Under the pieces are notes generated by a model. That model searched no databases and was not told the origin of the DNA. It saw nothing but the letters and a program-made list of their open reading frames with translations. Position numbers and translations under genes: made by a program. This document shows, piece by piece, positions 16,782-28,979 of a stretch of DNA of 38,482 nucleotides. The stretch lies in the NCBI GenBank assembly GCA_014240275.1, contig JAAZXH010000025.1:1-38482 (forward strand), in the 5' to 3' direction. The DNA comes from Candidatus Peregrinibacteria bacterium (GTDB taxonomy: Bacteria; Patescibacteriota; Gracilibacteria; UBA1369; GCA-2718715). Every line of letters starts with the position of its first letter. Within the stretch, counting starts at the first letter, position 1.

Positions 16782-19307
16782 TTATTCAGAACTAGCAATT
16801 AAAGTTTGGGCTTGCGCCACTTCTTCCGATTCGGCTTGTTTGGTCTCAGTGCAGGGGATGAAACTTAGAGTTACAACTTTGTCATCATCAGATAAACGCA
16901 TTAAGTATACACCTTGAGTCGAGCGACCTTGGTTTGGTACAGAGTCTACGCTAAGTCTAAGTGTTACTCCATTTAAACTCATCATGAGAATATCTCCTTT
17001 TTGTCCACTTAGAGCAACCAGTCCCACTACCATACCAGTTTTAGGGGTCACATTGGCAGCTTTAATACCAGATCCACCTCTTTTTTGTATCCGGTAGCCG
17101 GTGATTGGAGTGGATTTACCAAGACCATTTTCCATTAGTACAAGGACTTTGTCTGACTTTTTATTAGACGCTATCATTCCAACTACTTCATCATCTTTTT
17201 TAAGTTTAATTCCAGTGACACCGGAGGCTACTCTTCCTTGGCAACGTACATCAGATTCCATAAATCGGATAGATTTTCCGTGTTTACTTGCAATCATAAT
17301 TGAATATTCATCCCCAATTACATCAACCCATTCTAATCTATCTCCATCACGCAGTTTTATAGCAATCATGCCGGTTCTTCTAACTTTTTCAAATGCTTGG
17401 ATGTCAACTTTCTTTACATAGCCATTACGAGTTGCCATCATGAGATATTTGGAATCTTCGTCATTGTGTTTTATTACTAGTACTGAAGTTACATTTTCAC
17501 CTTTTGGTAGGTCCAATATATTAACGATTGCCTGACCTTTTGCATTTCTTGAACCTTGAGGTATTTCATAAACTCGTAGGTTGAATACTCGACCACGATC
17601 TGTGAAAAATAAAACTCTATCATGATTATTTGCAAATTCAATCAGCTTAACAAAATCATCTTCCTTAGTACTCATGCCAATTTTACCTTTACCTCCTCGG
17701 TTTTGTACTTTAAAAGTATCCGGTTCCATACGTTTAATATAGTTGGAGTTGGTGAGCGTTACTACCATAGGTGCATTTGGAACGGTATCCATAGTAGTGA
17801 TTTTCCCTATACCATGTGGTACTACTTCAGTTCGGCGTTCGTCACCATATTTGTCTTTTAAGAAGGTTAATTCCTCTAAAATAAGGTCAGTAATTCTTTG
17901 CGGGTTAGCTAAAATATTTTGTAAGTCTAAAATTAACTCTAGCAGTTTCTTATATTCATCTTCAATTTTTTGTCGTTCTAAACCTGCTAAAGTTTGCAGA
18001 CGCATATCTAGAATAGCTTTAGCTTGAATTTCAGTAAGTTCAAATTTGTTCATTAATTTGGTACAAGCATCTTTTCTATCTGATGAAGCTTTAATAGTTT
18101 CAATTACAGAATCAATATTGCTTAGTGCGATTCTTAATCCCTCTAAAACATGAGCGCGTTCTTGGGCTTTTTTCAAATCAAATTCTGTTCTACGTCGAAT
18201 GACTACTTTCCTGTGAGTCAAAAAGTGGGCTAGAACTTGCTTTAAATTCAAAAGTCGTGGTTGTAGACCATCTACTAAGGCAATCATATTCATATTAAAA
18301 GAAGACTGCAATTGAGTCATTTTAAACAACTGTTGTAAAACTTTGTTGGGGTATGAATCTTTTTTTAGTTCTATGACAACACGGATTCCATCTTTATTGG
18401 ATTCATCACCAAGGTAAGAGATTTCTGTAATTTTTTTATCTCTTACTAGTTCAGCTATTTTTTGAACTAAATTAGCTTTATTAACTTGATAAGGAACCTC
18501 GGTAACTATAATTGCAGATTTTCCTTTTGGTAGTTCAACTATTTCCGTTTTAGCCCTCACTGTAATACCACCTCTTCCTGTTATATACATTTGGCGAATA
18601 GCTTCTGTGTCATAAATAATACCACCTGTCGGGAAGTCAGGGCCTTGAATATGTTCAAGTAGATCTTCGATAGTCGACTCAGGGTTTTTACATAATGTAA
18701 TTAGAGAATCACATAATTCTGTTAAATTATGAGGTGGAATAGAGGTGGCCATTGCTACCGCGATCCCAAGTGTTCCATTTAAAAGTAGAGTAGGTACAAT
18801 TGTAGGCATCACAGTTGGCTCCATTTCTTCTCCATCGTAATTTGGTTTAAAATCAACAGTATCTTTGTCGATATCAGTTAGAATATGTTCAGTAATAGGC
18901 ATCATTTTGGCTTCTGTATAACGCATAGCTGCGGCGCTATCTCCGTCGATAGAACCAAAGTTACCTTGCCCTTTTACCAGCATATACCTTAATGAGAAGT
19001 CTTGAGCCATACGTACCATAGAGTCGTACACTGCAGTATCTCCATGTGGATGGTACTTACCAAGCACCTCACCAACTACTTTCGCTGACTTAGAATATCT
19101 AGAACTATGCTTGAGGCCTAGCTCGTTCATTGCGTATAAAATACGGCGGTGTACCGGCTTTAAACCATCTCTCACATCTGGTAGTGCCCGAGTTACAATT
19201 ACACTCATGGCATAGGTCAAATATTTGTCTTCCATTTCTTGGCTAATATTCTTTAGCTCTTCTCTAGTATTATCTTCTGGATCGAATAATTGATTCTCTG
19301 TATTCAT
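16782..19307 (-). CDS. gyrA: DNA gyrase subunit A
   Basis: 841 aa, DNA cleavage/rejoining subunit of gyrase. The catalytic Tyr130 lies in [10 protein letters not shown]. The quinolone-determining region reads [11 protein letters not shown], with Thr91 at the position of E. coli Ser83 and Asp95 at Asp87. A GyrA-box-like motif, QNRGGKG at about 535-541 (consensus QRRGGKG), supports gyrase rather than topoisomerase IV. The C-terminal beta-pinwheel repeats follow to an acidic tail. gyrB is encoded about 5 kb away on the other strand. It is divergent from the VirB4-like gene; a weak TTGGTG-16-GATAAA promoter is possible on the minus strand at 19331-19358. Confidence 0.97.
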   Translation of the reverse strand: MNTENQLFDPEDNTREELKNISQEMEDKYLTYAMSVIVTRALPDVRDGLKPVHRRILYAMNELGLKHSSRYSKSAKVVGEVLGKYHPHGDTAVYDSMVRMAQDFSLRYMLVKGQGNFGSIDGDSAAAMRYTEAKMMPITEHILTDIDKDTVDFKPNYDGEEMEPTVMPTIVPTLLLNGTLGIAVAMATSIPPHNLTELCDSLITLCKNPESTIEDLLEHIQGPDFPTGGIIYDTEAIRQMYITGRGGITVRAKTEIVELPKGKSAIIVTEVPYQVNKANLVQKIAELVRDKKITEISYLGDESNKDGIRVVIELKKDSYPNKVLQQLFKMTQLQSSFNMNMIALVDGLQPRLLNLKQVLAHFLTHRKVVIRRRTEFDLKKAQERAHVLEGLRIALSNIDSVIETIKASSDRKDACTKLMNKFELTEIQAKAILDMRLQTLAGLERQKIEDEYKKLLELILDLQNILANPQRITDLILEELTFLKDKYGDERRTEVVPHGIGKITTMDTVPNAPMVVTLTNSNYIKRMEPDTFKVQNRGGKGKIGMSTKEDDFVKLIEFANNHDRVLFFTDRGRVFNLRVYEIPQGSRNAKGQAIVNILDLPKGENVTSVLVIKHNDEDSKYLMMATRNGYVKKVDIQAFEKVRRTGMIAIKLRDGDRLEWVDVIGDEYSIMIASKHGKSIRFMESDVRCQGRVASGVTGIKLKKDDEVVGMIASNKKSDKVLVLMENGLGKSTPITGYRIQKRGGSGIKAANVTPKTGMVVGLVALSGQKGDILMMSLNGVTLRLSVDSVPNQGRSTQGVYLMRLSDDDKVVTLSFIPCTETKQAESEEVAQAQTLIASSE

Positions 19308-19366
19308 AAAAAAATTTAAGGCAGAAACAATTTATCATAAATCTCATTAAAACACCAATAAATTCA

Positions 19367-19395
19367 TTGAAAAAAATCAAAAAATTTGGTACAAT
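19367..19395 (+). promoter_or_regulatory. promoter of the VirB4-like gene
   Basis: TTGAAA (19367-19372), 17-base spacer, TACAAT (19390-19395). The ATG at 19419 follows after a leader of about 17 bases with no Shine-Dalgarno. Confidence 0.65.
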
Positions 19396-19418
19396 ATATA
19401 GATAATTAAAGATAAATT

Positions 19419-21491
19419 ATGGCCATGTTTTCATTTCTGGATAAAATTTTTGATAAAACTATTGGTGCCTTGCGAAACAAACAGTTAGACAAAGGGTCTA
19501 AAAATAAGGCTGGAAAGGCTGTTTCTAAAGAACAGGTAAAAGAAGTTGTGATACAAAAAGCCGAGGATTTAACTAGTAAAGGACACGATTTTTTAGACAA
19601 AATTTCAGAAGAAAGTAAGAAGGTTGGTAAAAAAATGGAGCCGCAACTTTCTAAAGTAAAAGAAGTTATTGAGCAAAAAGCCAAAGACGTCAAGTTAAAA
19701 AAAGCTGAAAAAGATGCAAAGCTGAAAGCTGAAAAGGAGAATCAAGCAGCTTATAAACAGGCAGAAAAAGAATATCAAAAAGGGCTGGTGGCTCTGCGCG
19801 ACCTCTTGGCGCCTTCTGATATGCAGGTGACATTCGGAGACTACAAGCTTAGTGGGGTTTCTTCCAAATCATTACTAGTTACTTCTTATCCAAGATTTCT
19901 ACATAGCAACTGGATGTCTCCAATAGTTAACTTTGATTCAACCCTGAATGTGTCGCAATTCATTTATCCGTTCAATTCTGAACAAATCCTAGGGGTTTTG
20001 AAAAAGAAGGTAACTCAAATGCACGCTACCATGCGTATGAACCAAGAAAAAGGTTTAGTGCGTGATCCAGCTCTAGAAACTGCCTTGCAAGATGCCGAAG
20101 AGTTACGGACCAAGATTCAGCGTGGTCAAGAAAAATTCTTCCACCTAGGTTTTTACATGTCAGTTTTAGACGAAGATCCAAAAAAACTTGAACGTAATAC
20201 CAAGCAGCTGGAGTCGGTTTTAGGTGGTCAGCTAATTACCACGCGTCGTACCAACTTACGAGCGGAACAAGCTTACCATACCACCATGCCACTTTGTCAG
20301 GATGAGATCGATTCAACAGTAAATATGAATACCTCGCCACTTTCTTCTAGTTTTCCGTTTACTTCTGCCACTCTAACTAGTGACGAAGGAATTTTATATG
20401 GACTTAATCGTCACAATGATAGTTTGGTGATTTTCGATCGTTTCAGCCTAGAAAATGCCAATAGTGTAGTATTCGCTAAGTCGGGTGCTGGTAAGTCTTA
20501 TGCCGTAAAGCTAGAGATACTAAGATCCCTGATGATTGGAGCCGATGTAATTGTAATTGATCCGGAAAATGAATACGAAGACCTCGCTCACACAGTAGGT
20601 GGGACCTATATCAAAGTGTCTTTAAATGCAGACCGCAGAATTAATCCGTTCGATTTACCAAAACCTTTAAAAGATCAAGACCTAAAACCTGGTGACCTAC
20701 TAAGAAGTAATATTATTTCCTTGCACGGATTATTAAAACTCATGTTGGTCAACATAACTCCAACCGAAGAAAGCTTGCTAGATAAAGCCTTGATCGACGT
20801 ATATGCACTGAAGGGGATTACTATGGATCTAATCGATCCATCGGACCTAGAACCACCAACCTTACCAGATTTACAAAATGTGTTAGAAGGTATGAAGGGT
20901 ACCGATGATTTAGTTAAGAAGGTTGAAAAATACACAAAAGGGACCTTCTCAGGTATTTTTAATATGCCAACCAATATTAATTTGCAAAATGGTTTGGTAG
21001 TCTTTTCTATTCGTGATCTAGAAGATGACCTAAGACCAATTGCGATGTATATAGTCTTGAATTATATTTGGAATAGAGTACGCAGCTCACTACGTAAAAG
21101 AATTCTAGTGGTAGATGAAGCCTGGAACCTAATGCAGCACGAAGATAGTGCCAAGTTCTTATATGGACTTGTGAAAAGGGCTCGTAAGTATTATCTAGGT
21201 ATTACTACTATTACTCAGGATGTAGAAGATTTCTTGAAGTCAAATTATGGGAAACCTATTATTACCAACTCCTCAATGCAGTTATTGCTTAAGCAAGCAC
21301 CAACAGCGGTTGAGGTTCTAAAGAGCACCTTTAATCTAACAGAAGGTGAAAAATACCTATTGCTAAACAGCGGTATTGGACAAGGCTTGTTCTTTGCAGG
21401 GAACCAACACGTAGCTATTCAGGTTATCGCTTCATATACTGAAGACAAAATTGTTACAACCAATCCAGAAGATAAGTTAAAGGCCGAGTAA
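19419..21491 (+). CDS. virB4: VirB4/TraE-type ATPase with Lys-rich coiled-coil N-terminus
   Basis: 690 aa. Residues about 1-125 are an amphipathic, Lys/Glu/Ala-rich helical region with two similar segments (KEVVIQKAEDL and KEVIEQKAKDV, about 41-92). Residues about 135-330 match the VirB4 N-terminal domain. The ATPase has Walker A SGAGKS (355-360) and Walker B ILVVDEAW (Asp566, Glu567), then a QDVEDF segment and a late TSMQ/SSMQ-like motif. VirB4 ATPases drive type IV secretion/conjugation, and related proteins occur widely in CPR. No other secretion gene (VirB6, PrgI-like, VirD4) lies beside it, so its role here is open. Either ATG 19419 or 19425 could be used. Confidence 0.88.
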   Translation: MAMFSFLDKIFDKTIGALRNKQLDKGSKNKAGKAVSKEQVKEVVIQKAEDLTSKGHDFLDKISEESKKVGKKMEPQLSKVKEVIEQKAKDVKLKKAEKDAKLKAEKENQAAYKQAEKEYQKGLVALRDLLAPSDMQVTFGDYKLSGVSSKSLLVTSYPRFLHSNWMSPIVNFDSTLNVSQFIYPFNSEQILGVLKKKVTQMHATMRMNQEKGLVRDPALETALQDAEELRTKIQRGQEKFFHLGFYMSVLDEDPKKLERNTKQLESVLGGQLITTRRTNLRAEQAYHTTMPLCQDEIDSTVNMNTSPLSSSFPFTSATLTSDEGILYGLNRHNDSLVIFDRFSLENANSVVFAKSGAGKSYAVKLEILRSLMIGADVIVIDPENEYEDLAHTVGGTYIKVSLNADRRINPFDLPKPLKDQDLKPGDLLRSNIISLHGLLKLMLVNITPTEESLLDKALIDVYALKGITMDLIDPSDLEPPTLPDLQNVLEGMKGTDDLVKKVEKYTKGTFSGIFNMPTNINLQNGLVVFSIRDLEDDLRPIAMYIVLNYIWNRVRSSLRKRILVVDEAWNLMQHEDSAKFLYGLVKRARKYYLGITTITQDVEDFLKSNYGKPIITNSSMQLLLKQAPTAVEVLKSTFNLTEGEKYLLLNSGIGQGLFFAGNQHVAIQVIASYTEDKIVTTNPEDKLKAE

Positions 21492-23087
21492 TTGGAGCGC
21501 TTTATTTAGGGTCGGATCATTCCCATTCTGTAAATCGATCAAAGAGGTACTTACCGGAAAGTCAGGGAGTAGTCCAATGCCTTCAACTTGGGTTTTGTCT
21601 GAACTGGTCCAGTTTCCAATGGTTATTTTTAGAGCAGAAGAATTTTTAAAATACTTCAATTCTTGAAAAGTCCCTTTGCCAAAGGATTTTTCACCAACTA
21701 GTTTTGCTCCAAAGTGATTTCGTAATGCGGCAGCTAATATCTCTGAAGCCGAGGCAGTACCCCGATTTATAAGTATATACATAGGTTTTTGAGGGAGGGA
21801 GTCAGCGTTCAGAGTGATTTTGTCTTGTTGTAAAGAGCGGTAATTTAACTTCAAAACAGATTTATTCGCAGGTAAAAATAAGTCGGCTATATCTACTGCT
21901 GATTCAACGTATCCACCTGGGTTAGATCTTAGGTCTAAGATATAACCACTTAAATTATTAGTATTCACTTGATCTAAAATAGATTGCATTTGGGAACCTA
22001 TATTAGGAGTAAATTTATTCAGACTTAGGTATAATACTTTTTGTTCTATGAGTTTAGACTCTAAAGCGGGGACATTAATTGTGTCTCTGCGTAGGTTGAA
22101 ATTAAGTAGCTTGTCTCCACGTTTTACCTCTAGGTTTAGGTAAGATCCTTTTGGTCCTTTGATCAAGTTAACTACTTGGTTACTATTTAAGTTTAAAACT
22201 GTTTGTTTATCTGCTCGCATAATTTCATCACCCTCTAAAAGTCCAGCTTTTTTAGCAGGTGAGTTTGGAATTACCGACATTATTATATAGCCGCCACCTT
22301 TAATGCGCATAAAACTAATCCCAATACCTTCGAGTTGATTTTGCGTACTATTTACAAATTGGGTGAATTCATCCGGAGTCTGATATTCACTATAAGGATC
22401 TTCTAAGGCATTAACCATTCCTTTAATGGCTCCTTCTAAGATCTTTTGTTTGTTAATATCAGCAGGTTTATAGTATGACTTTTGGATAGTTTGATAAACA
22501 TCGTCTAGTACTGCAAAATTAGGTATTTGATTCACAGCAAAACTGGATGCATTTGAAGTTTTTTGGGGTAAGCCAGAGTTTTTATAAGTTTGATCTTTAA
22601 TATCATTAAACCAGGTTTGAAATGTTTTAGAGTCAACAGGTGCAAAAGCAGAAGTATTGGTAGTGGTTAAGCCTAATTCAAATGCACGAGCCATGATTTT
22701 GGCATAATAAGCCTTAGGTGCAATACCCATGTTTTGGATCTGCTCAGCAGTAAATCTATCTAAATTTGGTGGTATATTAACACCAAAGTTTTTAAATAGA
22801 ATTTTTAAGGCTAAATAATTGCTTACTTTCTTATTTTTACCAAAGTATGGATTGTATTTATTAAATGAAATCACACCAAGATCATAGAATTTCTCAGCTA
22901 ATTGATTTTGTTGCGTATCTAAATCTTTAAATTCTACATTATTAACAGTCTCATATAGTGGGAGTTCAGATTCCTGCCAAAGATATAAATTTTGTAAGAG
23001 TTCAATCTTAGAAAGAGGGGCGGCTAGACTTGTAGAACAAAAAATTAAAATAAACGGGGTAACGATTAGTTTTTTCCAACTTAACAT
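21477..23087 (-). CDS. ctpA: secreted S41 carboxy-terminal processing protease
   Basis: 536 aa. Signal peptide (about 1-23, ending SLAA). Residues about 65-165 resemble a degenerate SLH-type pair of repeats (LGVI...YNPYFGKNKKVS). A PDZ domain occupies about 250-330. The S41 protease domain has its Ser/Lys dyad, Ser446 in NRGTASASE and Lys471 in GEKSFGKG, 25 residues apart as in CtpB/Prc. It trims or degrades extracytoplasmic proteins at their C-termini. It is convergent with the VirB4-like gene (15 shared bases) and divergent from the membrane protein at 23135, with a 47-base shared leader. Confidence 0.93.
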   Translation of the reverse strand: MLSWKKLIVTPFILIFCSTSLAAPLSKIELLQNLYLWQESELPLYETVNNVEFKDLDTQQNQLAEKFYDLGVISFNKYNPYFGKNKKVSNYLALKILFKNFGVNIPPNLDRFTAEQIQNMGIAPKAYYAKIMARAFELGLTTTNTSAFAPVDSKTFQTWFNDIKDQTYKNSGLPQKTSNASSFAVNQIPNFAVLDDVYQTIQKSYYKPADINKQKILEGAIKGMVNALEDPYSEYQTPDEFTQFVNSTQNQLEGIGISFMRIKGGGYIIMSVIPNSPAKKAGLLEGDEIMRADKQTVLNLNSNQVVNLIKGPKGSYLNLEVKRGDKLLNFNLRRDTINVPALESKLIEQKVLYLSLNKFTPNIGSQMQSILDQVNTNNLSGYILDLRSNPGGYVESAVDIADLFLPANKSVLKLNYRSLQQDKITLNADSLPQKPMYILINRGTASASEILAAALRNHFGAKLVGEKSFGKGTFQELKYFKNSSALKITIGNWTSSDKTQVEGIGLLPDFPVSTSLIDLQNGNDPTLNKALQLLGL

Positions 23088-23109
23088 ATCTTTTTTTTAG
23101 AAAATTTGT

Positions 23110-23115
23110 TATAAT
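23110..23115 (+). promoter_or_regulatory. predicted -10 box in the divergent 23088-23134 leader
   Basis: TATAAT 19 bases before the ATG at 23135. A good -35 is not seen. The same AT-rich 47 bases must also carry the start of the divergent S41 protease gene. Confidence 0.4.
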
Positions 23116-23134
23116 AATAAGATAAATAACATAT

Positions 23135-24472
23135 ATGGTAAAGCTTAGTTTAAAAAAATTAAAACTTCTTAAATTTATAATACTTATATTGAGTTTAGTT
23201 TTTGTATTTAGTTTAGAAACTATTCAGACCTTAGATTTTCAAGCCAATGCAAATCAAATTTGGGTAGAAAAGCAAGCTGGGCAATTACAAATTAATGGAA
23301 AAGTACAAAGTGGGTTTTTGAATTTAAGTCAAGCCAAAACCATTATACGAGCCAGTCAAGACAGCGTATTGCGAGTTCATGATCATGTTTTGCAAATGCA
23401 AAAAGATACAGAGTTACAAAATCTAATATTAAATCAAAATACTTATCACGGAAAGCTACTCACAGGTAGCATGCTAGTACAATCTAATAATTTACCAAGT
23501 AACTTAAGTATTCAGGTTGAAAATTACTTATACACACCGCTTGGCGCAAGTGTTTTTACTGTTCAGCCAAACGGAATCAAAGTGCATCAAGGTGTGGTTA
23601 TTACTCACAAGGTAAACGCAAATGGCAATCTCCTATCTAGCGTAGCCCTGACTAAGTCACAGCGAATTGGCTCGATTCAAAATGCTCAGTTCAAAATATT
23701 CCGTCTTCAGAATTTAGACACATTGTTAAATTTTAAAGTACGCAGTCGGATAGTGGAAGATGCCAAGGGGGCAAATATTTTAAATTTAAATTCTCACCAA
23801 ACCGTGCAAGATCAACTCAACACAGTGCGTTTAGCCCTAAGTCAATTACAAAGCACTAAGCAGTTTAATGATGCTAGCATTACGGAAGTTTTAACTTCTA
23901 TGGCAGGGAACCAAAATTTCAAAGTCCAGTGGCAAAAAATGAGCCAAGACATCCTACAGGCTATATTTATCAATAGTAAGCAGGCTGATTTTGCAAGCTT
24001 CCTAGAATTTTTGCTTCAAAAACATTTCAAGGAGTTGAGCCCTATTAGTCAAAAATATTTACTTGTATATGAATTAGACCGAATCAACACTTTAAGGTTA
24101 AGAAATATTCGCCGTGGATTCAATGAATCTCAAATTAGTCTATTGCAAGCTATCGATAATTTTAAACTGCAAAATGATTATCAATTTAATCACTACTTGA
24201 TTTTAACAGTCAATGCCATGCTGAAAAATCAAAGTTTTTGGACAGTTAACCTATTTGAGATACGTCGTAATCTATTTGAAGCTAATTTAAAACTTAAAAA
24301 AGACAAAACTTTGTACTCTCAAGATTTTGCAAAACAAAACCAGGTCTTTTTAGATTCCTTAATGAAAAATTCTTCTCGTGTTAAAAACGCAAGGGCCATA
24401 GCAGATGTATTAATTAGTAATATGTCACAAGATCTACGCTTAAAATACATTCAAAAAGTTATTGAACTTTAA
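23135..24472 (+). CDS. membrane-anchored hypothetical protein, possible FecR-like domain
   Basis: 445 aa. A basic N-terminus and hydrophobic helix (about 10-30) predict an uncleaved anchor or signal peptide, placing the rest outside. Residues about 40-190 are rich in short beta strands, with the pattern of FecR-like domains (VLRVHDHVLQMQKDTEL, then GKLLTGSMLV). This is weak similarity by eye. The remainder (about 200-445) is helical and Gln/Asn-rich, with no motif I recognise. It is divergent from the secreted protease and upstream of gyrB. A cell-surface structural or regulatory role is a guess from topology only. Confidence 0.75.
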   Translation: MVKLSLKKLKLLKFIILILSLVFVFSLETIQTLDFQANANQIWVEKQAGQLQINGKVQSGFLNLSQAKTIIRASQDSVLRVHDHVLQMQKDTELQNLILNQNTYHGKLLTGSMLVQSNNLPSNLSIQVENYLYTPLGASVFTVQPNGIKVHQGVVITHKVNANGNLLSSVALTKSQRIGSIQNAQFKIFRLQNLDTLLNFKVRSRIVEDAKGANILNLNSHQTVQDQLNTVRLALSQLQSTKQFNDASITEVLTSMAGNQNFKVQWQKMSQDILQAIFINSKQADFASFLEFLLQKHFKELSPISQKYLLVYELDRINTLRLRNIRRGFNESQISLLQAIDNFKLQNDYQFNHYLILTVNAMLKNQSFWTVNLFEIRRNLFEANLKLKKDKTLYSQDFAKQNQVFLDSLMKNSSRVKNARAIADVLISNMSQDLRLKYIQKVIEL

Positions 24473-24475
24473 AAT

Positions 24476-24504
24476 TTGTTTTTAGAAGATAGCTGGTTTA
24501 TAAT
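24476..24504 (+). promoter_or_regulatory. promoter of gyrB
   Basis: TTGTTT (24476-24481), 17-base spacer, TATAAT (24499-24504), 26 bases before the preferred ATG at 24531. Confidence 0.65.
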
Positions 24505-24518
24505 GGGATCACTTTTAA

Positions 24519-26446
<1,928 letters not shown>

Positions 26447-26469
26447 CCTATTGTTTAGTAAAAAAAAAT

Positions 26470-26685
26470 ATGAAAGTACACGTAGTTCGTGATTCAAAAG
26501 AATCTTTCGAAAGAATGTTAGCAAGATTTAAAAAGTTACTTCAAAGAAGTCACAAAGTGGTTGATGCCAAACAAACTTCACGTTTCCACAAAAAACCTTC
26601 TAGACGTCTACAAAGAAACGCTGCATTAGCACGTTCAAGATATAGAAACATCAGAGAGCAACAAAAATTCTATCTTCAATCTTGA
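26470..26685 (+). CDS. rpsU: ribosomal protein bS21
   Basis: 71-aa, very basic small-subunit protein, normal length. The N-terminal helix VRDSKESFERMLARFKK matches the bS21 signature, and the C-terminus is Arg/Lys-rich. It ends in TGA at the expected family length, one of the reasons to read UGA as a stop here. The stop overlaps the TTG start of prmC (TTGA), so rpsU, prmC and prfA look like one coupled operon. Confidence 0.95.
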   Translation: MKVHVVRDSKESFERMLARFKKLLQRSHKVVDAKQTSRFHKKPSRRLQRNAALARSRYRNIREQQKFYLQS

Positions 26686-27494
26686 TCCTAAAAGAATTTT
26701 TAAAACTCACCGAAGGTTTATCCAAATTACAACAAACAATGATCTTAGAGCATGTTCTTCAAACAGACTGCTCTAAGATTTTTTTAGATCTCAATTTTCA
26801 ATTTACTGATTCAAACACGCGTGCAATCCAAGCCATACTCAAAAAACTTAAAACCTTACAACCTTTAGAGTACATATTAGGCCACGCCTATTTTTATAAT
26901 GCAAAATTTCAAGTCAATGCTAATGTACTTATCCCTCGTAGCGAAACTGAAGTTCTAGTAAATTACGCCATCGGCCTTCAACCACAGACCATTTTAGAAG
27001 TCGGGACCGGATCAGGTTGTATTATTTGCACTCTTGCCCATGAGTTAGAGTCTACTCTCTTAATTGCATCCGATATTTCCAAACCAGCTTTGCAAGTTGC
27101 TAAAAGCAATGCCAAACTTCTTAGGGTCAAGAATATTGACTTCCAAGAAGCAAATCTCTTAGGAAATCTAACCTTACCAAAGCAAATAGACCTCCTGATT
27201 GCTAATCTGCCTTATGTGGATCCAGACTCATATGTCGCCAGTTCTACCAAGCTGCATGAGCCACATTTAGCGTTATACAGCGAGGAGGGTGGCCTTAATC
27301 ACATTAGGAGATTGCTTGAGCAGGTGCAAACAAGTATCACTGAGTTTACAAACATTCTCCTTGAATTCGGGTATGGACAAGAGCAGGAAATTCAGGTAAT
27401 CTGTGAGCGAATTCTTCCGCAGTACGATTTGACATTCTTTCAAGACTTCAATTCCGTCACTCGGTTTTGTCACTTAAAACTCAAAAATGTTTGA
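26682..27494 (+). CDS. prmC: release factor glutamine methyltransferase
   Basis: Methylates the GGQ glutamine of peptide-chain release factors. 270 aa from the TTG at 26682, which overlaps the rpsU stop; the next in-frame ATG (26739, residue 20) would cut into the N-terminal helical domain, so TTG is preferred. The N-terminal domain runs to [18 protein letters not shown] motif I is EVGTGSG (106-112). The catalytic tetrapeptide, normally NPPY, reads NLPY (175-178). The substrate gene prfA starts inside this gene's end, an expected pairing. Confidence 0.93.
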   Translation: MILKEFLKLTEGLSKLQQTMILEHVLQTDCSKIFLDLNFQFTDSNTRAIQAILKKLKTLQPLEYILGHAYFYNAKFQVNANVLIPRSETEVLVNYAIGLQPQTILEVGTGSGCIICTLAHELESTLLIASDISKPALQVAKSNAKLLRVKNIDFQEANLLGNLTLPKQIDLLIANLPYVDPDSYVASSTKLHEPHLALYSEEGGLNHIRRLLEQVQTSITEFTNILLEFGYGQEQEIQVICERILPQYDLTFFQDFNSVTRFCHLKLKNV

Positions 27495-28554
27495 AAAACT
27501 AGAAAGTCTCATAACCGAACTCCAAGATATCGACCAATCTTTGCTTGATCCAAATGTTGTATCTGATCCAAATCAATACAAAAACATTATGATTCGCAGG
27601 TCTGAAGTAGAAAAAGTAGTAGTCTTATATAAAAAGTATAAAAATCTGACAGCAAATCTTAAAGAAGCAGAGAATCTTTTAAAAACTGAAACCGACTCTG
27701 AAATGAAGAGTTTTTATGAAACCGAAACTGCAGAAGCCAAAGCTGCCCTACCTTCAATTGAAGAAGATCTTAAAATGGAATTAATTCCTAAGGATCCACT
27801 CGACAAAAAGTCTTGTATCGTAGAAATACGAGCTGGGGCCGGGGGAGACGAAGCATCTTTATTTGCAGCCGAACTATCTAAAATGTACTTAAAGTTTTGT
27901 GAAAACCAAGGGTATAAAACTTCTATCTTAAATACACACGAAAATCAAACAGGAGGTTTTAAGGAAATAATTTTTGAGGTAGAAGGTTACGGAGCTTTCG
28001 GAAAACTCAAGTACGAAAGTGGAGTTCACAGGGTACAACGCATTCCGGTAACAGAATCACAGGGCCGTGTTCATACTTCCGCTGCTTCCGTTGTAGTTTT
28101 ACCAGAGGCAGAAGACCTAGATATACAAATTGCAGATGCAGATTTACGAATCGACGTATTTCGTAGTTCAGGTCCAGGTGGACAATCGGTTAACACTACC
28201 GATTCGGCAGTACGTATTACCCACGTTTCATCTGGCATCACAGTTTCGTGCCAGGATGAAAAATCCCAACATAAAAATAAGTCTAAAGCTATGGCAATCT
28301 TAAAGGCACGTTTATATGATATGGAAAACCAAAAGCGCCAAGCAGAACTCGGCCAAGCGAGGCTCTCTAGCATTGGATCTGGTGATAGATCTGAAAAAAT
28401 CCGCACTTATAACTTCCCTCAAGATAGAGTTACTGATCACCGAATAAAGCAAAGCTGGTCAAATATTCCTGCAATTCAGTCAGGTGAAATTGGTCATATT
28501 ATCGATGCTATCATTACTTTTGAGCAAGCCGCTAAATTAGCCGAAAACACATGA
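27487..28554 (+). CDS. prfA: peptide chain release factor 1
   Basis: 355 aa, terminates translation at UAA and UAG. The codon-recognition tripeptide appears as PVT (187-189, in [15 protein letters not shown]; PxT is the RF1 signature, SPF would be RF2). The peptidyl-hydrolysis motif is GGQ (231-233, in [15 protein letters not shown]). The length is normal. It overlaps prmC by 8 bases and its TGA overlaps the ATG of the next gene (ATGA). RF2 is not in this window, but UGA stops in several genes imply it exists elsewhere. Confidence 0.97.
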   Translation: MFEKLESLITELQDIDQSLLDPNVVSDPNQYKNIMIRRSEVEKVVVLYKKYKNLTANLKEAENLLKTETDSEMKSFYETETAEAKAALPSIEEDLKMELIPKDPLDKKSCIVEIRAGAGGDEASLFAAELSKMYLKFCENQGYKTSILNTHENQTGGFKEIIFEVEGYGAFGKLKYESGVHRVQRIPVTESQGRVHTSAASVVVLPEAEDLDIQIADADLRIDVFRSSGPGGQSVNTTDSAVRITHVSSGITVSCQDEKSQHKNKSKAMAILKARLYDMENQKRQAELGQARLSSIGSGDRSEKIRTYNFPQDRVTDHRIKQSWSNIPAIQSGEIGHIIDAIITFEQAAKLAENT

Positions 28555-28979
28555 AGCCCAATATTATTTTAATAGGCTTTCCAAAAAGTCTCAAAACCCA
28601 AACTGCTAAATATTATAGCCGAACTTGTAAGCGAAGTTTCTTAGACATGAAGTCTCATATAAACAAGTCAAATTTACGTTATAAAAATAAATTTATAGCT
28701 CAAAAATATACACTTAGAAAGTTTGCAAAACTTGAAGATCATGTCCTCACAATTAGCTCTGGAATTATTTCAAATAAGGAAGTTGAAAAGAAGCTCAAAG
28801 GCAATATCTTTATTTATCTACGTAGACCAGATGCTGCGGAGCAAGACCCAAAACTAGATGCTGTCTATAAATCTTATGCCAAGCTTGAGGTTGAAGTACC
28901 AGAATATGGTGAAGATGACTACAAAGAGATTGCGAAAAAATTAGCTCGCAGTATTAATGAAGGTTTAGACCGCTTTTAA
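28551..28979 (+). CDS. degenerate shikimate-kinase-like protein
   Basis: 142 aa. The N-terminus NIILIGF...KT aligns with the shikimate kinase start, but the P-loop GxxGxGK[ST] has become GFPKSLKT (9-16). The Lys-Thr pair is retained and the glycine before Lys is replaced by Leu14. FLDMKSHI (30-37) corresponds to the F-I-D-x-D-x-x-I shikimate-site strand with the second Asp lost. TISSGII stands where the GGG motif is expected, and IFIYLRRP matches the following strand. The fold is probably kept while catalysis is doubtful. It is coupled to prfA by an ATGA overlap and its 3' end overlaps the convergent receiver-domain gene by 26 bases. Confidence 0.65.
   Translation: MKPNIILIGFPKSLKTQTAKYYSRTCKRSFLDMKSHINKSNLRYKNKFIAQKYTLRKFAKLEDHVLTISSGIISNKEVEKKLKGNIFIYLRRPDAAEQDPKLDAVYKSYAKLEVEVPEYGEDDYKEIAKKLARSINEGLDRF

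Noticed and set aside
28071-28406. 111-aa antisense frame in prfA
   Set aside because: Shadow of a highly conserved gene, no promoter or family resemblance.
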